Shown here piece after piece: positions 1 through 9,513 of a DNA stretch of 64,000 nt. Origin of the DNA: Pandoraea horticolens (GTDB lineage: Bacteria > Pseudomonadota > Gammaproteobacteria > Burkholderiales > Burkholderiaceae); assembly GCF_902459555.1 (NCBI RefSeq), contig NZ_CABPSM010000011.1, forward strand, positions 174,777 to 238,776, in the 5' to 3' direction. Numbering within the stretch: position 1 is the stretch's first letter; every line of letters starts with the position of its first letter. A model generated the notes under the pieces. The model was not told the origin of the DNA. It saw only the letters and a program-made list of their open reading frames with translations, and searched no databases. The position numbers and the translations under genes are program-made.

Positions 1-1
1 A

Positions 2-3000
2 ACTGCCGGACGGCGCGTTGGCGGCGTGCGGCGCACGTTCGTCGTGGCGCACGCGGAACGCTGCCGCGTATAACGCCGGCAGGAAAAACACGGTCAGGAT
101 GGTGGCGCTGGTGATACCTCCCATCAGCGCGGTGGCCATCGGGCCGAAGAAGTTGCTGCGCAGCAGGGGAATCAGGGCCAGCACGGCGGCCGCCGCGGTG
201 AGCGTGATCGGCCGGAAGCGTCGCACCGTGGCGCTCACGATGGCGTCGAAGCGCGGGTGTCCGGCCGCGATGTCCTGCTCGATCTGATCGACCAGAATCA
301 CCGAGTTACGCATGATGATCCCGAACATGGCGATCACGCCGAGCATTGCCACGAAGCCGAAGGGCTTGCCGAACAACAGCAGCGTAGCCACCACGCCGAT
401 CATGCCGAGCGGCGCGGTGAGCACCACGAGCATGGTGCGCGCGAAACTCTGGAGCTGGATCATCAACAGTGTGAGCACCACAATAATCATGATCGGCATT
501 TGCGCCATGATCGACGATTGCCCCTTGCCGGACTCTTCGACCGATCCGCCGATCTCGATGCGATACCCCACCGGCAGCGCGCGGCGAATGTCACCGAGCT
601 GTTTGTAGACGGCCTCGGTCACGTCGATCCCTTGCTTGCCGGCACGCACATCCGAGCGCACGGTGAGGGTCGGTTGACGATCGCGCTCCCAGATCACGCC
701 ATATTCCAGATCGTTGACCACAGACCCAAGCGTGGCCAGCGGCACCGGGCCGTTCGGCGTGGGCATGGCAAGCGTGGCGAGCTTCGCGGGGTCGACGCGT
801 TCGGCCTTCGGCGCGCGCAACGTGATCGAGATCAGCTTGTCGCGCTCACGATACTGGCTGATGTCGTAACCCGTGAGGGTCATGGCGATGAAGTTCGAGA
901 TGTCCGTCGAACTCACGCCCAGCGCACGGGCCTTCTGCTGATCGACTTCGAAGCGTACCGAGCGCTGCGATGGCTCGTCCCAGTCGAATTGCACGTCCAC
1001 GGTGTCGCCGTTCGCCCGCATCACGTCTGCGACTTGTTCGGAAATCTTGCGCACCGTGCCGATGTCGTCGCCGCTCACGCGGAATTGCACCGGAAAGCCG
1101 ACCGGCGGCCCATTTTCCAGTCGCGACAGACGCGTGCGTACGCCGGGCATGGCGTCGCGTAACGTTGGCTCAAGCCACTGCGCGAGCGCCTCGCGTTCTT
1201 CCACGGACTTGGCGGTGATCACCAGTTGCGCGAAGTTCGGTGTGGGTAATTGCTGGTCGAGCGGCAGGTAAAAGCGGGGGGCGCCCGTGCCTACGAAACT
1301 CACCGTGTGATCGATCTCCTTGCGGCCCTGAAGTAGTTTTTCCAGACGCTCCGTCTCGCGAAGCGTCGCCTGATACGAGGCGCCTTCCTGCAAGCGAAGG
1401 TCCACCATCAGTTCCGGCCGGTCGGAGCTTGGGAAGAACTGTTGCGGCACGAGCGAGAAGCCGGCCATGGAAATCAGGAACAGCACCACGGTAATGACGA
1501 GGACGACGATCCTGCGCTCGATGCACCATGTCAGCCAGCCGCGCAGGCGATTGTAGAACTTCGTGTCGTACACCTCGTGTTCGTGGTCGTCGCTGTGATG
1601 CGCCTCTCGCGGGCGCTCGGGCAGCAGCTTGTAGCCGAGTAATGGAATGAGCACGACGGCGGCCAGCCACGACGCGAGCAGGGCGATGGCCGAGACTTCG
1701 AAGATCGAGCGCGTGTATTCGCCGGTGCTCGACTTGGCGAGTGCGATGGGCAGGAAGCCCGACACGGTCACCAGCGTGCCCGTGAGCATCGGGAACGCCG
1801 TGCTGGTGTAGGCAAAGGCGGCAGCGCGTTTGCGATTCCAGCCCTGTGCCAGCTTCACCGCCATCATTTCGACGGCGATGATCGCGTCGTCCACCAGCAA
1901 GCCGAGCGCCAGGATCAGCGTGCCGAGCGATACCTTGTGCAGACCGATGTCGAAGATGAACATGAACAGCGAGGTGACGGCGAGTACGACCGGAATCGAA
2001 ATCGCCACGACCATGCCGGTGCGGAATCCCAGCGAGACGAGACTCACGACCAGCACGATGGCCACCGCTTCGGCCACGGCTTCCAGGAAGTCGTCGACCG
2101 AATGCGAGACGGACTGCGACATGCTCGCGACTTCGGTCAGCGTGAGGCCGGCGGGCAACTGGGCGCGCAGATCGCCCATGGTGCTGGCCAGCGCCTTCCC
2201 GAGGTGAATGACGTCATGCCCCTTCTGCATGGTGATGCCGATGCCGAGGACGGGCTTGCCGCCGAAACGCATTTCGGACACGGGCGGGTCGACATAGCCA
2301 CGTTTGATCGTAGCGATGTCACCCAGACGGAAGGTGCGGTTGTTCACGCGAATGAGCGTGTCGGCGAGCTCGTCGACATTGCGGAACTGGCCGCCGGGGC
2401 GCACGACCAGACGGTCGTTGGGCGTGTCGATGGTGCCCGCCGGGGCGACCGCATTCTGGCTGTCCACCGCCTGTGCGATCTGGCTCGGCGAAATGCCGAG
2501 ACGTGTCAACTGCGTGTTGTTGATCTCGACGTAGATGCGCTGATCCTGATCGCCGAAGTAGTCGACCTTCGCCACGCCCGGCACCCGTAGAAGCACGGTG
2601 CGCAGGGCGTCGGCGTAGTCGCGCAACTGGGCAGGGCCGAAGCCGTCGCCTTGCAGCGTGAAGATGTGCGTGTAGACGTCGCCGAACTCGTCGTTGAAAA
2701 ACGGCCCTTGTACGCCTTGCGGCAACGTGTACGCGATATCGCCGACTTTCTTCCGTACCTGGTACCACTCCTCGGGCACTTCGCTCGCCGGTGCCGAATC
2801 CTTCATCGCGAAGAACAGCAGCGACTCGCCGGGGCGCGAATAGCTGCGCTGGAAGTCGATAGCCGGCATCTCCTGGAGCTTGCGCGCGATCCGGTCGGTC
2901 ACCTGTTCCTGCACCTGTTTGGCGCTCGCCCCCGGCCAGAACGTGCGGATCACCATCACGCGGAACGTGAAAGGCGGGTCTTCCGATTGGGCGAGACGCG

Positions 3001-3181
3001 AGTAGGCGAGAATGCCGAAAACCGTCGCCATCGCGATCAGGAAGACCACAAGCGAGCGATGGCGCAGCGCCCAGGCCGAGAGGTTGAAGCTGCCCTCTTC
3101 GTGGCGGAAGTTCTGCGGTTCGGCGTCGGGTGCGGCGGGGGATGTCTGGGGCACGGGCGGCTTCCCGTCCTGCGTGCTCAT
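2..3181 (-). CDS. RND efflux pump inner-membrane transporter (3' end outside window)
   Basis: Proton-driven drug or metabolite exporter of the RND (AcrB-like, HAE1) superfamily in the inner membrane. About 1060 residues are visible and the frame is still open at the window edge, so only the last few residues can be missing. The first membrane helix is near residues 38-55. The proton-relay pair Asp-Asp lies in the motif GLLVDDAI of the fourth helix, and the later relay lysine position reads MRN, with Arg for Lys. The start ATG overlaps the stop of the upstream adaptor gene (ATGA), so the two are translationally coupled. An outer-membrane factor may follow beyond the edge. Substrate cannot be read from the sequence. 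Confidence 0.93.
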   Translation of the reverse strand, partial: MSTQDGKPPVPQTSPAAPDAEPQNFRHEEGSFNLSAWALRHRSLVVFLIAMATVFGILAYSRLAQSEDPPFTFRVMVIRTFWPGASAKQVQEQVTDRIARKLQEMPAIDFQRSYSRPGESLLFFAMKDSAPASEVPEEWYQVRKKVGDIAYTLPQGVQGPFFNDEFGDVYTHIFTLQGDGFGPAQLRDYADALRTVLLRVPGVAKVDYFGDQDQRIYVEINNTQLTRLGISPSQIAQAVDSQNAVAPAGTIDTPNDRLVVRPGGQFRNVDELADTLIRVNNRTFRLGDIATIKRGYVDPPVSEMRFGGKPVLGIGITMQKGHDVIHLGKALASTMGDLRAQLPAGLTLTEVASMSQSVSHSVDDFLEAVAEAVAIVLVVSLVSLGFRTGMVVAISIPVVLAVTSLFMFIFDIGLHKVSLGTLILALGLLVDDAIIAVEMMAVKLAQGWNRKRAAAFAYTSTAFPMLTGTLVTVSGFLPIALAKSSTGEYTRSIFEVSAIALLASWLAAVVLIPLLGYKLLPERPREAHHSDDHEHEVYDTKFYNRLRGWLTWCIERRIVVLVITVVLFLISMAGFSLVPQQFFPSSDRPELMVDLRLQEGASYQATLRETERLEKLLQGRKEIDHTVSFVGTGAPRFYLPLDQQLPTPNFAQLVITAKSVEEREALAQWLEPTLRDAMPGVRTRLSRLENGPPVGFPVQFRVSGDDIGTVRKISEQVADVMRANGDTVDVQFDWDEPSQRSVRFEVDQQKARALGVSSTDISNFIAMTLTGYDISQYRERDKLISITLRAPKAERVDPAKLATLAMPTPNGPVPLATLGSVVNDLEYGVIWERDRQPTLTVRSDVRAGKQGIDVTEAVYKQLGDIRRALPVGYRIEIGGSVEESGKGQSSIMAQMPIMIIVVLTLLMIQLQSFARTMLVVLTAPLGMIGVVATLLLFGKPFGFVAMLGVIAMFGIIMRNSVILVDQIEQDIAAGHPRFDAIVSATVRRFRPITLTAAAAVLALIPLLRSNFFGPMATALMGGITSATILTVFFLPALYAAAFRVRHDERAPHAANAPSGS

Positions 3182-4380
3182 GACGCGAAGTCCTCAGCGT
3201 GCAGTGGCGGGATCACGCGGACTTTTTCACCGGCCGTGACCGTGTGAACGCCTTGCCAGACAATGCGCTCGCCGGGCTGAATGCCGCCTGCGACGGTCAC
3301 GGTTCGCTCGCCGTAACGCGCAACCTTCACGCGGCGCAAGACCAGCGTGTCGTCTTGCTTGACGACCCACACGGCGGGTTGGTTGCCATCGTGGAAGAGT
3401 GCGGTCGACGGTAGCGTGATGGGCTGAGCATCGGCGACTGTCGTCGAGGCCGCAGTACCGGACGCCGCAGCCGGGGCGCCGATGGTGGCCGTAGCTGGCG
3501 AGGTCAAGGCTTGCGCGAAGGCGACGTTGGCCGTCATGCCGAGTTTGACATCGGGGCCGGGAGAGAGCAGCGAGAGCTTGGCGCGATAGGTGCGGCTCAT
3601 CGGATCGGCCGCGGGGGAGACTTCACGCACGCGTGCCTGCCACGTCTTGCCCGGCACGGCGGGCAGCGAGACGGTTGCCGTCTGGCCGACGCGCAACGCG
3701 CTGAGCGCGACTTCGGGCACATCGGTAATCACGTCGACGTCGCCCGTCCACGCCAGTTGATACACCGCTTGACCGGCGCTCACGTTCTGTCCGGTATCGG
3801 CCTGCTCGGCGGTGATGACACCCTCGCGATCGGCCTTGAGATTGCCATAACCCAACTGATCGCTTGCCAACGCCGCTTGCTGACTCGCCTGATTGCGCTG
3901 TGCCAGCGCACTCGCGTAAGCGTTCTCGGATTGCTCGAGCTGCGCCGGTGCGATCAGGTTTTCCTTCGCCTGCGCGCGGTCGCGCATGACGGTTTGCGTC
4001 GCGTAGTCGAGTTGGTGCTGTGCGGCGTCGAGTTGTGCGCGGGCGCTCGCGGCGTTCTTCGAGAGATCCGCCGGGTCGAGGCGTGCAACGATCTGACCGG
4101 CCTTGACGGCATCGCCGAGTCGCACCGACCGGTCGACGATCTTGCCCGCGACGCGGAACGACAGCGGCGTGGAATAGCGTGCCTCGATCTGCGCGGGCAG
4201 CGACGCAATGGGCGTCTGCTCCGTGAGCTTGGCGGCGACGGCCACGACCGGACGAGGTGGGGCTTCCGGCGGGGCTTTGCGCGAGCACGCAGCCAAGGAG
4301 GCAGCGGCGATGGCGGTAGTGGCGATGGCCAGCGCGAGCCGGCGGCGGCGTGGTGCGGTGTCGGGCAGAAGAGGCATCAT
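3178..4380 (-). CDS. RND efflux periplasmic adaptor, lipoprotein (HlyD/AcrA family)
   Basis: Membrane-fusion protein linking the RND pump to an outer-membrane channel. I start it at 4380, giving 400 residues. The N-terminus then has four arginines, a hydrophobic stretch and a lipobox ending in Cys32 (LAAC), so it should be lipid-anchored. Further in are a lipoyl-like half motif, a coiled-coil hairpin rich in Ala/Gln (about residues 110-170) and the beta-barrel segment typical of the family. An alternative ATG at 4407 is in frame but has a poorer upstream site. It is the first gene of a two-gene operon with the pump (4-base overlap). Confidence 0.9.
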   Translation of the reverse strand: MMPLLPDTAPRRRRLALAIATTAIAAASLAACSRKAPPEAPPRPVVAVAAKLTEQTPIASLPAQIEARYSTPLSFRVAGKIVDRSVRLGDAVKAGQIVARLDPADLSKNAASARAQLDAAQHQLDYATQTVMRDRAQAKENLIAPAQLEQSENAYASALAQRNQASQQAALASDQLGYGNLKADREGVITAEQADTGQNVSAGQAVYQLAWTGDVDVITDVPEVALSALRVGQTATVSLPAVPGKTWQARVREVSPAADPMSRTYRAKLSLLSPGPDVKLGMTANVAFAQALTSPATATIGAPAAASGTAASTTVADAQPITLPSTALFHDGNQPAVWVVKQDDTLVLRRVKVARYGERTVTVAGGIQPGERIVWQGVHTVTAGEKVRVIPPLHAEDFAS

Positions 4381-5071
4381 GCGCTCGTGACTCTCAAAGT
4401 GAGGCATCCGGGAGACAAGACAATGAGGTCGCGACACGTTCGCCGGGCAAGCGGAGACAAACGAGCCATCACAGAGCAATGGCACGGGGCTGTACGATTG
4501 GCAAAACGGCGCGATCCGGAAAAAATCTACAGGCGATGATATATGGATTGCCGACACGCTGCAACGGGGCATGACGGGGTTTTTCGATGCCCCTGTGACT
4601 ATCGATAGGGGCACGCCATTGGATTGTTTTTCGACGATCGGAGAAAGGCCAACCGTCGAAATATTTTGGAGTACGATTCCAATGGAACGTACACTCGGCG
4701 CCTCGCGACATTGCGGGTAATCGGCAATGTGACGAGGGCGAGGCGCGGCGGGTTCGGGGAACGAGGTTGTCCGGGACAAATCGTCACATCAGAGGAACGT
4801 TGTCGCGCGCATTGAGTCGCACTCGGGCCAGTTGCAACGACTGGCGACATCGCAGCGAAGACCCCCGGCATCGCATGACGCACGCGGCATCGTAGACCGA
4901 GGCCGCCGGCGCGCATTTCGCGCAGACGGTATGGTATTGGCGCGGGAGCTTGACCGAAGTCAAGTGATTGGCATGCCAAGGGGGGCTCACGCAGCAGCAA
5001 GTCGGAGGTTCGCGACTATGCTGGATGTATCCGAAGTTTAACGATTGACGTTAGCCGGAGACGGATAAGCC
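4381..5071. other. 691-bp gene-free region between efflux operon and phaB
   Basis: Divergent intergenic region that must hold the promoters of the efflux operon (minus) and the PHA genes (plus). Short open frames here lack coding character and known motifs. The only clear structure is a set of complementary 7-base arms at 4566-4613, listed separately. No TetR or MarR regulator gene for the pump is adjacent. Confidence 0.6.
4566..4613. promoter_or_regulatory. Three-arm alternative hairpin element
   Basis: Arm 1 GGGGCAT (4566-4572) is complementary to arm 2 ATGCCCC (4587-4593). The nearly identical arm 2 TGCCCCT (4588-4594) is also complementary to arm 3 AGGGGCA (4607-4613). Arm 2 can therefore pair with either neighbour but not both, the geometry of an attenuator or of tandem operator sites. 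It lies about 185 bp upstream of the efflux adaptor start. Function is inferred only. Confidence 0.35.
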
Positions 5072-5815
5072 ATGACAACACGGATAGCATTGGTCACAGG
5101 AGGTATGGGCGGTTTGGGTGAGGCAATCAGCACGCGCCTTGCCGATGCCGGGTACCGCGTCGCGGTCACCTGTTCGCCCAGGAATCACGACTGCGAAGGC
5201 TGGGTCGAGCGCATGCGCGACACCGGCCGCAACTTTGCAGCATATCGTGTCGACGTTGCCGACTTCGCGTCTTGCGAGGCTTGTGCAAAAGCCATCGAGT
5301 CCGACACTGGACCGGTGGATATTCTCATCAACAATGCGGGGATCACGCGCGACGCCACGATGCGCAAAATGACGTCCGAGGATTGGCAGGCAGTATTGCG
5401 CACCGATCTGGACAGCGTGTTCAACATGACCCGGCCGATCTTTGGCGGCATGGTCGCGCGCGGCTGGGGTCGCATTATCAACATTTCATCGGTCAATGGC
5501 AGCCGTGGCGCCTTCGGTCAGGCGAACTATGCAGCCGCGAAAGCGGGCATACACGGCTTCACCAAGGCGTTGGCGTTGGAAGTTGCCAAGTCGGGTGTCA
5601 CCGTCAACACCATTTCGCCGGGATATCTCGCAACGAAGATGGTCACTGCGGTGCCCCAGGACGTGCTCGAATCACGCATTCTTCCGCAGATTCCGATCGG
5701 TCGGTTGGGGCGTCCGGAGGAAGTGGCCGCGTTTATCGCCTTTCTTGTGTCGGACGACGCCGGTTTCATCACCGGCAGCAATCTTGCCATCAACGGTGGC
5801 ATGCATATGGAGTGA
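5072..5815 (+). CDS. phaB: Acetoacetyl-CoA reductase (NADPH), PhaB
   Basis: Reduces acetoacetyl-CoA to (R)-3-hydroxybutyryl-CoA, the monomer for polyhydroxybutyrate. A 247-residue short-chain dehydrogenase with the nucleotide-binding motif TGGMGGLG at residues 9-16, NNAG at 87-90, and catalytic Ser140, Tyr153 and Lys157 (YAAAK). The length and the C-terminal GGMHME ending match PhaB proteins. A GGAG site precedes the ATG. The phasin gene follows after 40 bp and PHA synthase converges just beyond, which supports the PHA role over a generic FabG role. No phaA thiolase or phaR is present here. Confidence 0.9.
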   Translation: MTTRIALVTGGMGGLGEAISTRLADAGYRVAVTCSPRNHDCEGWVERMRDTGRNFAAYRVDVADFASCEACAKAIESDTGPVDILINNAGITRDATMRKMTSEDWQAVLRTDLDSVFNMTRPIFGGMVARGWGRIINISSVNGSRGAFGQANYAAAKAGIHGFTKALALEVAKSGVTVNTISPGYLATKMVTAVPQDVLESRILPQIPIGRLGRPEEVAAFIAFLVSDDAGFITGSNLAINGGMHME

Positions 5816-5855
5816 CGCGCAGCGGCAGCTAACCCCTTTACTTAGGAGAGTCACG

Positions 5856-6446
5856 ATGTCAAAGGAAATGAATCCGGCACTGACGTTGGTCAAACTCGGT
5901 ACCGCGAGCGCACTGGGCGCTTATGGGATTTTTCTGGAAGCGGCGCAACGTATGCACCAGTTGCAGGCGGAGCGCGACACCGAATTGCTTAAGGCGCACT
6001 CGGAAGCGGCCAAGTCGCTTGGTGGCGCGAAAGACTTCAATGCGCTACTCACCGCGCATCTGCAATTGCTTAACGGTCAGATCGCGCAACAGAACGAGTT
6101 CTGGCGCGAGTGGCTCGCCGTGTGCGCGAACAATCAACTGCTGTGGGCCGAGCATTGCCGCAAGACTGGCGAAGAACTCCAGCACGGCATGGCTGGCGCA
6201 ATGACGTTGCCCGACCTGATCGGTGCAGGCACGTCCGCAGGTGAAGCCGCAAAGGCGGCCGAAGCGCCGATGCAGAAGTGGTTCCAGGCGTTCAACGACG
6301 CCACGCAAGGGACAATGGATGCCTGGCGTCGCATGTCCACGGAAGCCGCGCAGGCGACCGAGGCGGCAGTGTCACAGCAGTCGCCGCTCAACGGTCGGGT
6401 ACCGGCCAAGCGCGGTGGTGCCCACGCTCATCGCTCGAGCACGTAA
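5856..6446 (+). CDS. Phasin family protein (PHA granule-associated)
   Basis: 196-residue Ala/Gln-rich, helical protein lacking a signal peptide, of the phasin type that coats PHA granules. The start ATG at 5856 follows a good TAGGAGAG ribosome site; the frame is open further upstream but that part lies inside phaB. The first 110 residues look like an amphipathic helix, the last 40 are low-complexity. It sits 40 bp after phaB in the same direction and overlaps the 3' end of phaC by 19 bp, tail to tail. Assignment rests on composition, length and context more than on a sharp motif. Confidence 0.8.
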   Translation: MSKEMNPALTLVKLGTASALGAYGIFLEAAQRMHQLQAERDTELLKAHSEAAKSLGGAKDFNALLTAHLQLLNGQIAQQNEFWREWLAVCANNQLLWAEHCRKTGEELQHGMAGAMTLPDLIGAGTSAGEAAKAAEAPMQKWFQAFNDATQGTMDAWRRMSTEAAQATEAAVSQQSPLNGRVPAKRGGAHAHRSST

Positions 6447-8332
6447 GTACCGGGCGCGTCGCCTAGCGCTTGCGCTGGTGGCCAGGGGGCGGCAACGGAT
6501 TTGCCGCTGCCCTGTGCTAGGAGCCAGGCGTGCCATACAGGCCACCACGAGCTTTGCATGGCGGGCGTCGCCGCGAACCAATCCTCTGGGGCTCGATAGG
6601 CCGTACCTGCGGCCCGCGTTGCCACCCGATGGTGACTGTGCGGATGTCCCGGCTCACAAACCACGCCGACGTTATGCCCACCCGAGACGAGGGCGAAGGT
6701 GAGATCGCCGTGGTTCAGCAGATGCATCTTGTAGACGGAGCGCCATGGCGAGATGTGGTCGCGCTCGGTCGCCACGACGAACATCGGCGCGCGAATATCC
6801 GATAACGCCACCGGCTGCCCGCCGACCTTCAGCGTTCCCGTTGCCAGCGCATTGTTCAGATACAGCTCGCGCAGACACTGGCTATGCAGCCGTGCGGGAA
6901 TCCGCGTGGTATCGGCGTTCCACACCGTAAAGTCGGTCGTCTGCGCGGGTTTTCCAAGCAGATAGTCGCTCATGAGCCGCGACCAGATCAGGTCGCGCGA
7001 ATTGAGCAGTTGGAACGTGCCTGCGAGTTGCTCGCCGCCGATATATCCCTGCCGCCACATCATCGCCTCGAGATACGCGACCTGACTCGCGTCGATGAAT
7101 AGTCCGAGTTCGCCCGGTTCGCTGAAGTCGGTCTGCGCGGCGAGCAATGTGATGCTGGCCAGCGGGTTGTGTCCTTCTCCTTTTCCCTTGTCCCGCGCCA
7201 ACGTTGCCGCCGCGATGGCGAGCAACGTGCCGCCAAGGCAATAGCCGCAGGCGTGTACCGGGGCGTTATCCGTCACGCGCCGCACCTCGTGCAACGCCGT
7301 GAGCAGCCCGTCGTCGAGATAATCCTCCAGCCCCCGGTTACGGGCCTCCGGTCCAGGGTTATGCCACGAGACCATGAAGACGCTATGACCCTGTGCCACC
7401 AGATAGCGCACCAGGGAGTGCTGGGCTTGCAGATCGAGGATGTAGTACTTCAACAGCCATGACGGCACGATCAGCACGGGTTCGCGCGACGTCTGCGGCT
7501 GCGCCGGCGCGTATTGCAGCAATTCGAAATACTCGTTGCGATAGACAACTTTGCCGGGCGTCGCGGCGATCTCGTGGCCGACGCGGAACGCCTGGCACGC
7601 CTGCGGCCCCGCGCCCGGCGCGTCGCCTGCCGCTATGTCGCGCAGATCGGACCACCAGCGCTGCGCCCCTTTGACGAGGTTCTGGCCGTGCGTTTCCCGC
7701 ACGGCAGAGAGCACTTCGGGATTCAGGTACCAGAGGTTGCTCGGCGAGAAGACGTCGAGCCACTGTCTTGCCATGAAACGCACCACGTCCCGGTGATGCG
7801 GGTCGACGCCGGGAATCTCTCCGGTCATCTCGTCGACGAAATGCTGGGTGCGCAGGAAACGCTCGCGCCACCACGAGAACGGCAGGTTGTCCCACAGCGG
7901 ATCACGGAAACGCCGGTCCGTGTGGGGTGGCCCGCTGGCTTTCGCCGCTTGACCCGCAGCCGGTTTATCGATGGCGGCAAAGGCCTTGAAGACGTTAAGT
8001 CGATGGCCAGGGGCGGTCGCGGCGTGCATGGCCCAATCGGCCCACGCGAGCGCCACAGCGGCAGGTGACACGTTGCCAGTGAAGCGAGCGGTCGCGGCCA
8101 TCGCCGCCCGGTCCAGGTGATCGGTAAACGATGTCAAAGGGGGCGCAGACGCCGCCTCCGGCGGGGCCGGGGGCTCCATCTTTGCAGGGCTTGCCGGGGT
8201 GACTGACGTCGGGCCGTGCGGCGTGGCACGACGTGTCGGCGGGCGGGTTGTCTTGGGCGCACCCCGCGCGCGCGAAGTGGTCTGCGATTGGGCGGATTTC
8301 GACGGGGACGTCTTGGCACTGGGAGCAGGCAT
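6428..8332 (-). CDS. phaC: Class I polyhydroxyalkanoate synthase, PhaC
   Basis: Polymerises (R)-3-hydroxyacyl-CoA into PHA at the granule surface. 634 residues, with an Ala/Pro/Lys-rich N-terminal extension (about 1-65) that is probably disordered. The lipase-like box GYCLGG holds catalytic Cys365. Asp525 (ERDHISPW) and His553 (GGHN) complete the triad, and SPSNLWYLNPE and WNADTTR are conserved synthase segments. The start has GGAG 8 bases upstream. Unlike the common phaCAB order, this gene is opposite to phaB and the phasin and overlaps the phasin 3' end. Confidence 0.93.
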   Translation of the reverse strand: MPAPSAKTSPSKSAQSQTTSRARGAPKTTRPPTRRATPHGPTSVTPASPAKMEPPAPPEAASAPPLTSFTDHLDRAAMAATARFTGNVSPAAVALAWADWAMHAATAPGHRLNVFKAFAAIDKPAAGQAAKASGPPHTDRRFRDPLWDNLPFSWWRERFLRTQHFVDEMTGEIPGVDPHHRDVVRFMARQWLDVFSPSNLWYLNPEVLSAVRETHGQNLVKGAQRWWSDLRDIAAGDAPGAGPQACQAFRVGHEIAATPGKVVYRNEYFELLQYAPAQPQTSREPVLIVPSWLLKYYILDLQAQHSLVRYLVAQGHSVFMVSWHNPGPEARNRGLEDYLDDGLLTALHEVRRVTDNAPVHACGYCLGGTLLAIAAATLARDKGKGEGHNPLASITLLAAQTDFSEPGELGLFIDASQVAYLEAMMWRQGYIGGEQLAGTFQLLNSRDLIWSRLMSDYLLGKPAQTTDFTVWNADTTRIPARLHSQCLRELYLNNALATGTLKVGGQPVALSDIRAPMFVVATERDHISPWRSVYKMHLLNHGDLTFALVSGGHNVGVVCEPGHPHSHHRVATRAAGTAYRAPEDWFAATPAMQSSWWPVWHAWLLAQGSGKSVAAPWPPAQALGDAPGTYVLER

Positions 8333-8545
8333 GGCGGACTCCGTTCGGACTTGCCGCCGGCATGGGAGCGCGTGCCGTGTGCGGCGATAGCAGGAAGAGA
8401 AAGCGCGGCAAGGGGCGGCGGTCCGCGCTTTGCCGTGACGTCAATGCGATTTCAGGCGTTCCGGAGAATATAACGCACGCCGCCCAAGAGTATCGTGATC
8501 TACAACAAGTTGCGTGCGGGTGTGGTCATCGCCGGCGACGACGGA

Positions 8546-9226
8546 TCACCGCGAGGGTGTGGGGATTTCCGTAACAGGCGGGAGCGCGGGGGCGGCGGGC
8601 GGCGGGGAGGGCTTGCGGGCCAGCCAACTGATCCGGCGGAACGGCTGTGCGCGGCCGGACAGCGTCAGCGCGATGTGGGTAATCCAGCGCTGCGTTGGCA
8701 CCTGCTCGCCATGCAGCCACATCACGAGAACGAACAGACTTGCTGCCATGGGCAGGGTTTTGAGTCCGGGCGCTTCCTCGCGGCGCGTGAACCACGCAAA
8801 GGCCGCGCAGACGGCGAAGCCGACGGCACAGCCCGCCACCGACTCGGAAATCGAGTGCGCCGAGAGCGCCACCCGCGACGCGCCGACAGCCACGCTGCCC
8901 GTCATTGCGGCAGCCATGCCGAGTACCCGCCACGGCCACGCGAGGCGGCGCAAAAGCAGCCAGGCGATAACCGGGTAGACCGTCGCGGCGAGCATCGTAT
9001 GGCCGCTGACCCCGGTGAAATCGAGTTCGCGCACGCCGAGTCCCCAGCCGAGGAACATGACCTTGGAGATCGCGACGACGAGCGCTCCCACCCCAAACAG
9101 CGCCACCCATGTGAAGGCCATGCGCCAGGCACGGGCTGAGAGCAACCAGAGGGTCAGGGCGGCAGCGGCGGGCACCGTCACGGCGGCACTGCCGAAATTG
9201 GTAATGGTGATCCAGGAGCTAGACAT
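8546..9226 (-). CDS. PAP2-superfamily membrane phosphatase
   Basis: Integral membrane acid phosphatase of the PAP2 family, 226 residues with about six hydrophobic segments. The family motifs SGH (74-76) and SRxxxxxHxxxE (117-128: Ser-Arg, His124, Glu128) are intact; the first KX6RP motif is degenerate. Such proteins dephosphorylate lipid phosphates, for example undecaprenyl pyrophosphate or phosphatidic acid derivatives, at the inner membrane. The C-terminal 30 residues are Pro-rich. The region between this gene and phaC (8333-8545) shows nothing notable. An 8-bp inverted repeat (GCCCGAGG, 9242-9249 and 9258-9265) lies just before the start. Confidence 0.82.
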   Translation of the reverse strand: MSSSWITITNFGSAAVTVPAAAALTLWLLSARAWRMAFTWVALFGVGALVVAISKVMFLGWGLGVRELDFTGVSGHTMLAATVYPVIAWLLLRRLAWPWRVLGMAAAMTGSVAVGASRVALSAHSISESVAGCAVGFAVCAAFAWFTRREEAPGLKTLPMAASLFVLVMWLHGEQVPTQRWITHIALTLSGRAQPFRRISWLARKPSPPPAAPALPPVTEIPTPSR

Positions 9227-9513
9227 GACTTCCGAAAGACGGCCCGAGGGCAGAGGGCCTCGGGCGAAAGGGCTATCTTACGCGCGCCACCGTAGCGGGA
9301 ACAAATAGTGACACCGGACGGCGCGGGCCAATGAGGTCCGACACATTTTCCGTCGAATCATTCGACGCGGTCTGGCAATTCGGGCGAGACCTGTCACGCA
9401 GGGCATTGCGACCAGGGGGAAGCCCCCGTTGAATTCGACGGGTGATTCCGGCGGCGAGGGCATAGTAGGATGGCCGCGGATGTGGCCCCCGACATATCAG
9501 CTCAGGAGATTTC

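Noticed and set aside
257..1162. 301-codon plus-strand frame over the RND pump gene
   Set aside because: Extremely His/Asp-rich antisense of a membrane transporter; no start site or motif.
3511..4539. 342-codon plus-strand frame opposite the efflux adaptor
   Set aside because: Arg/Gly/His-rich shadow; the adaptor's lipobox and coiled coil are clear on the minus strand.
4599..5000. Short frames on both strands between the efflux operon and phaB
   Set aside because: No ribosome sites, no conserved segments and overlapping alternatives; treated as non-coding.
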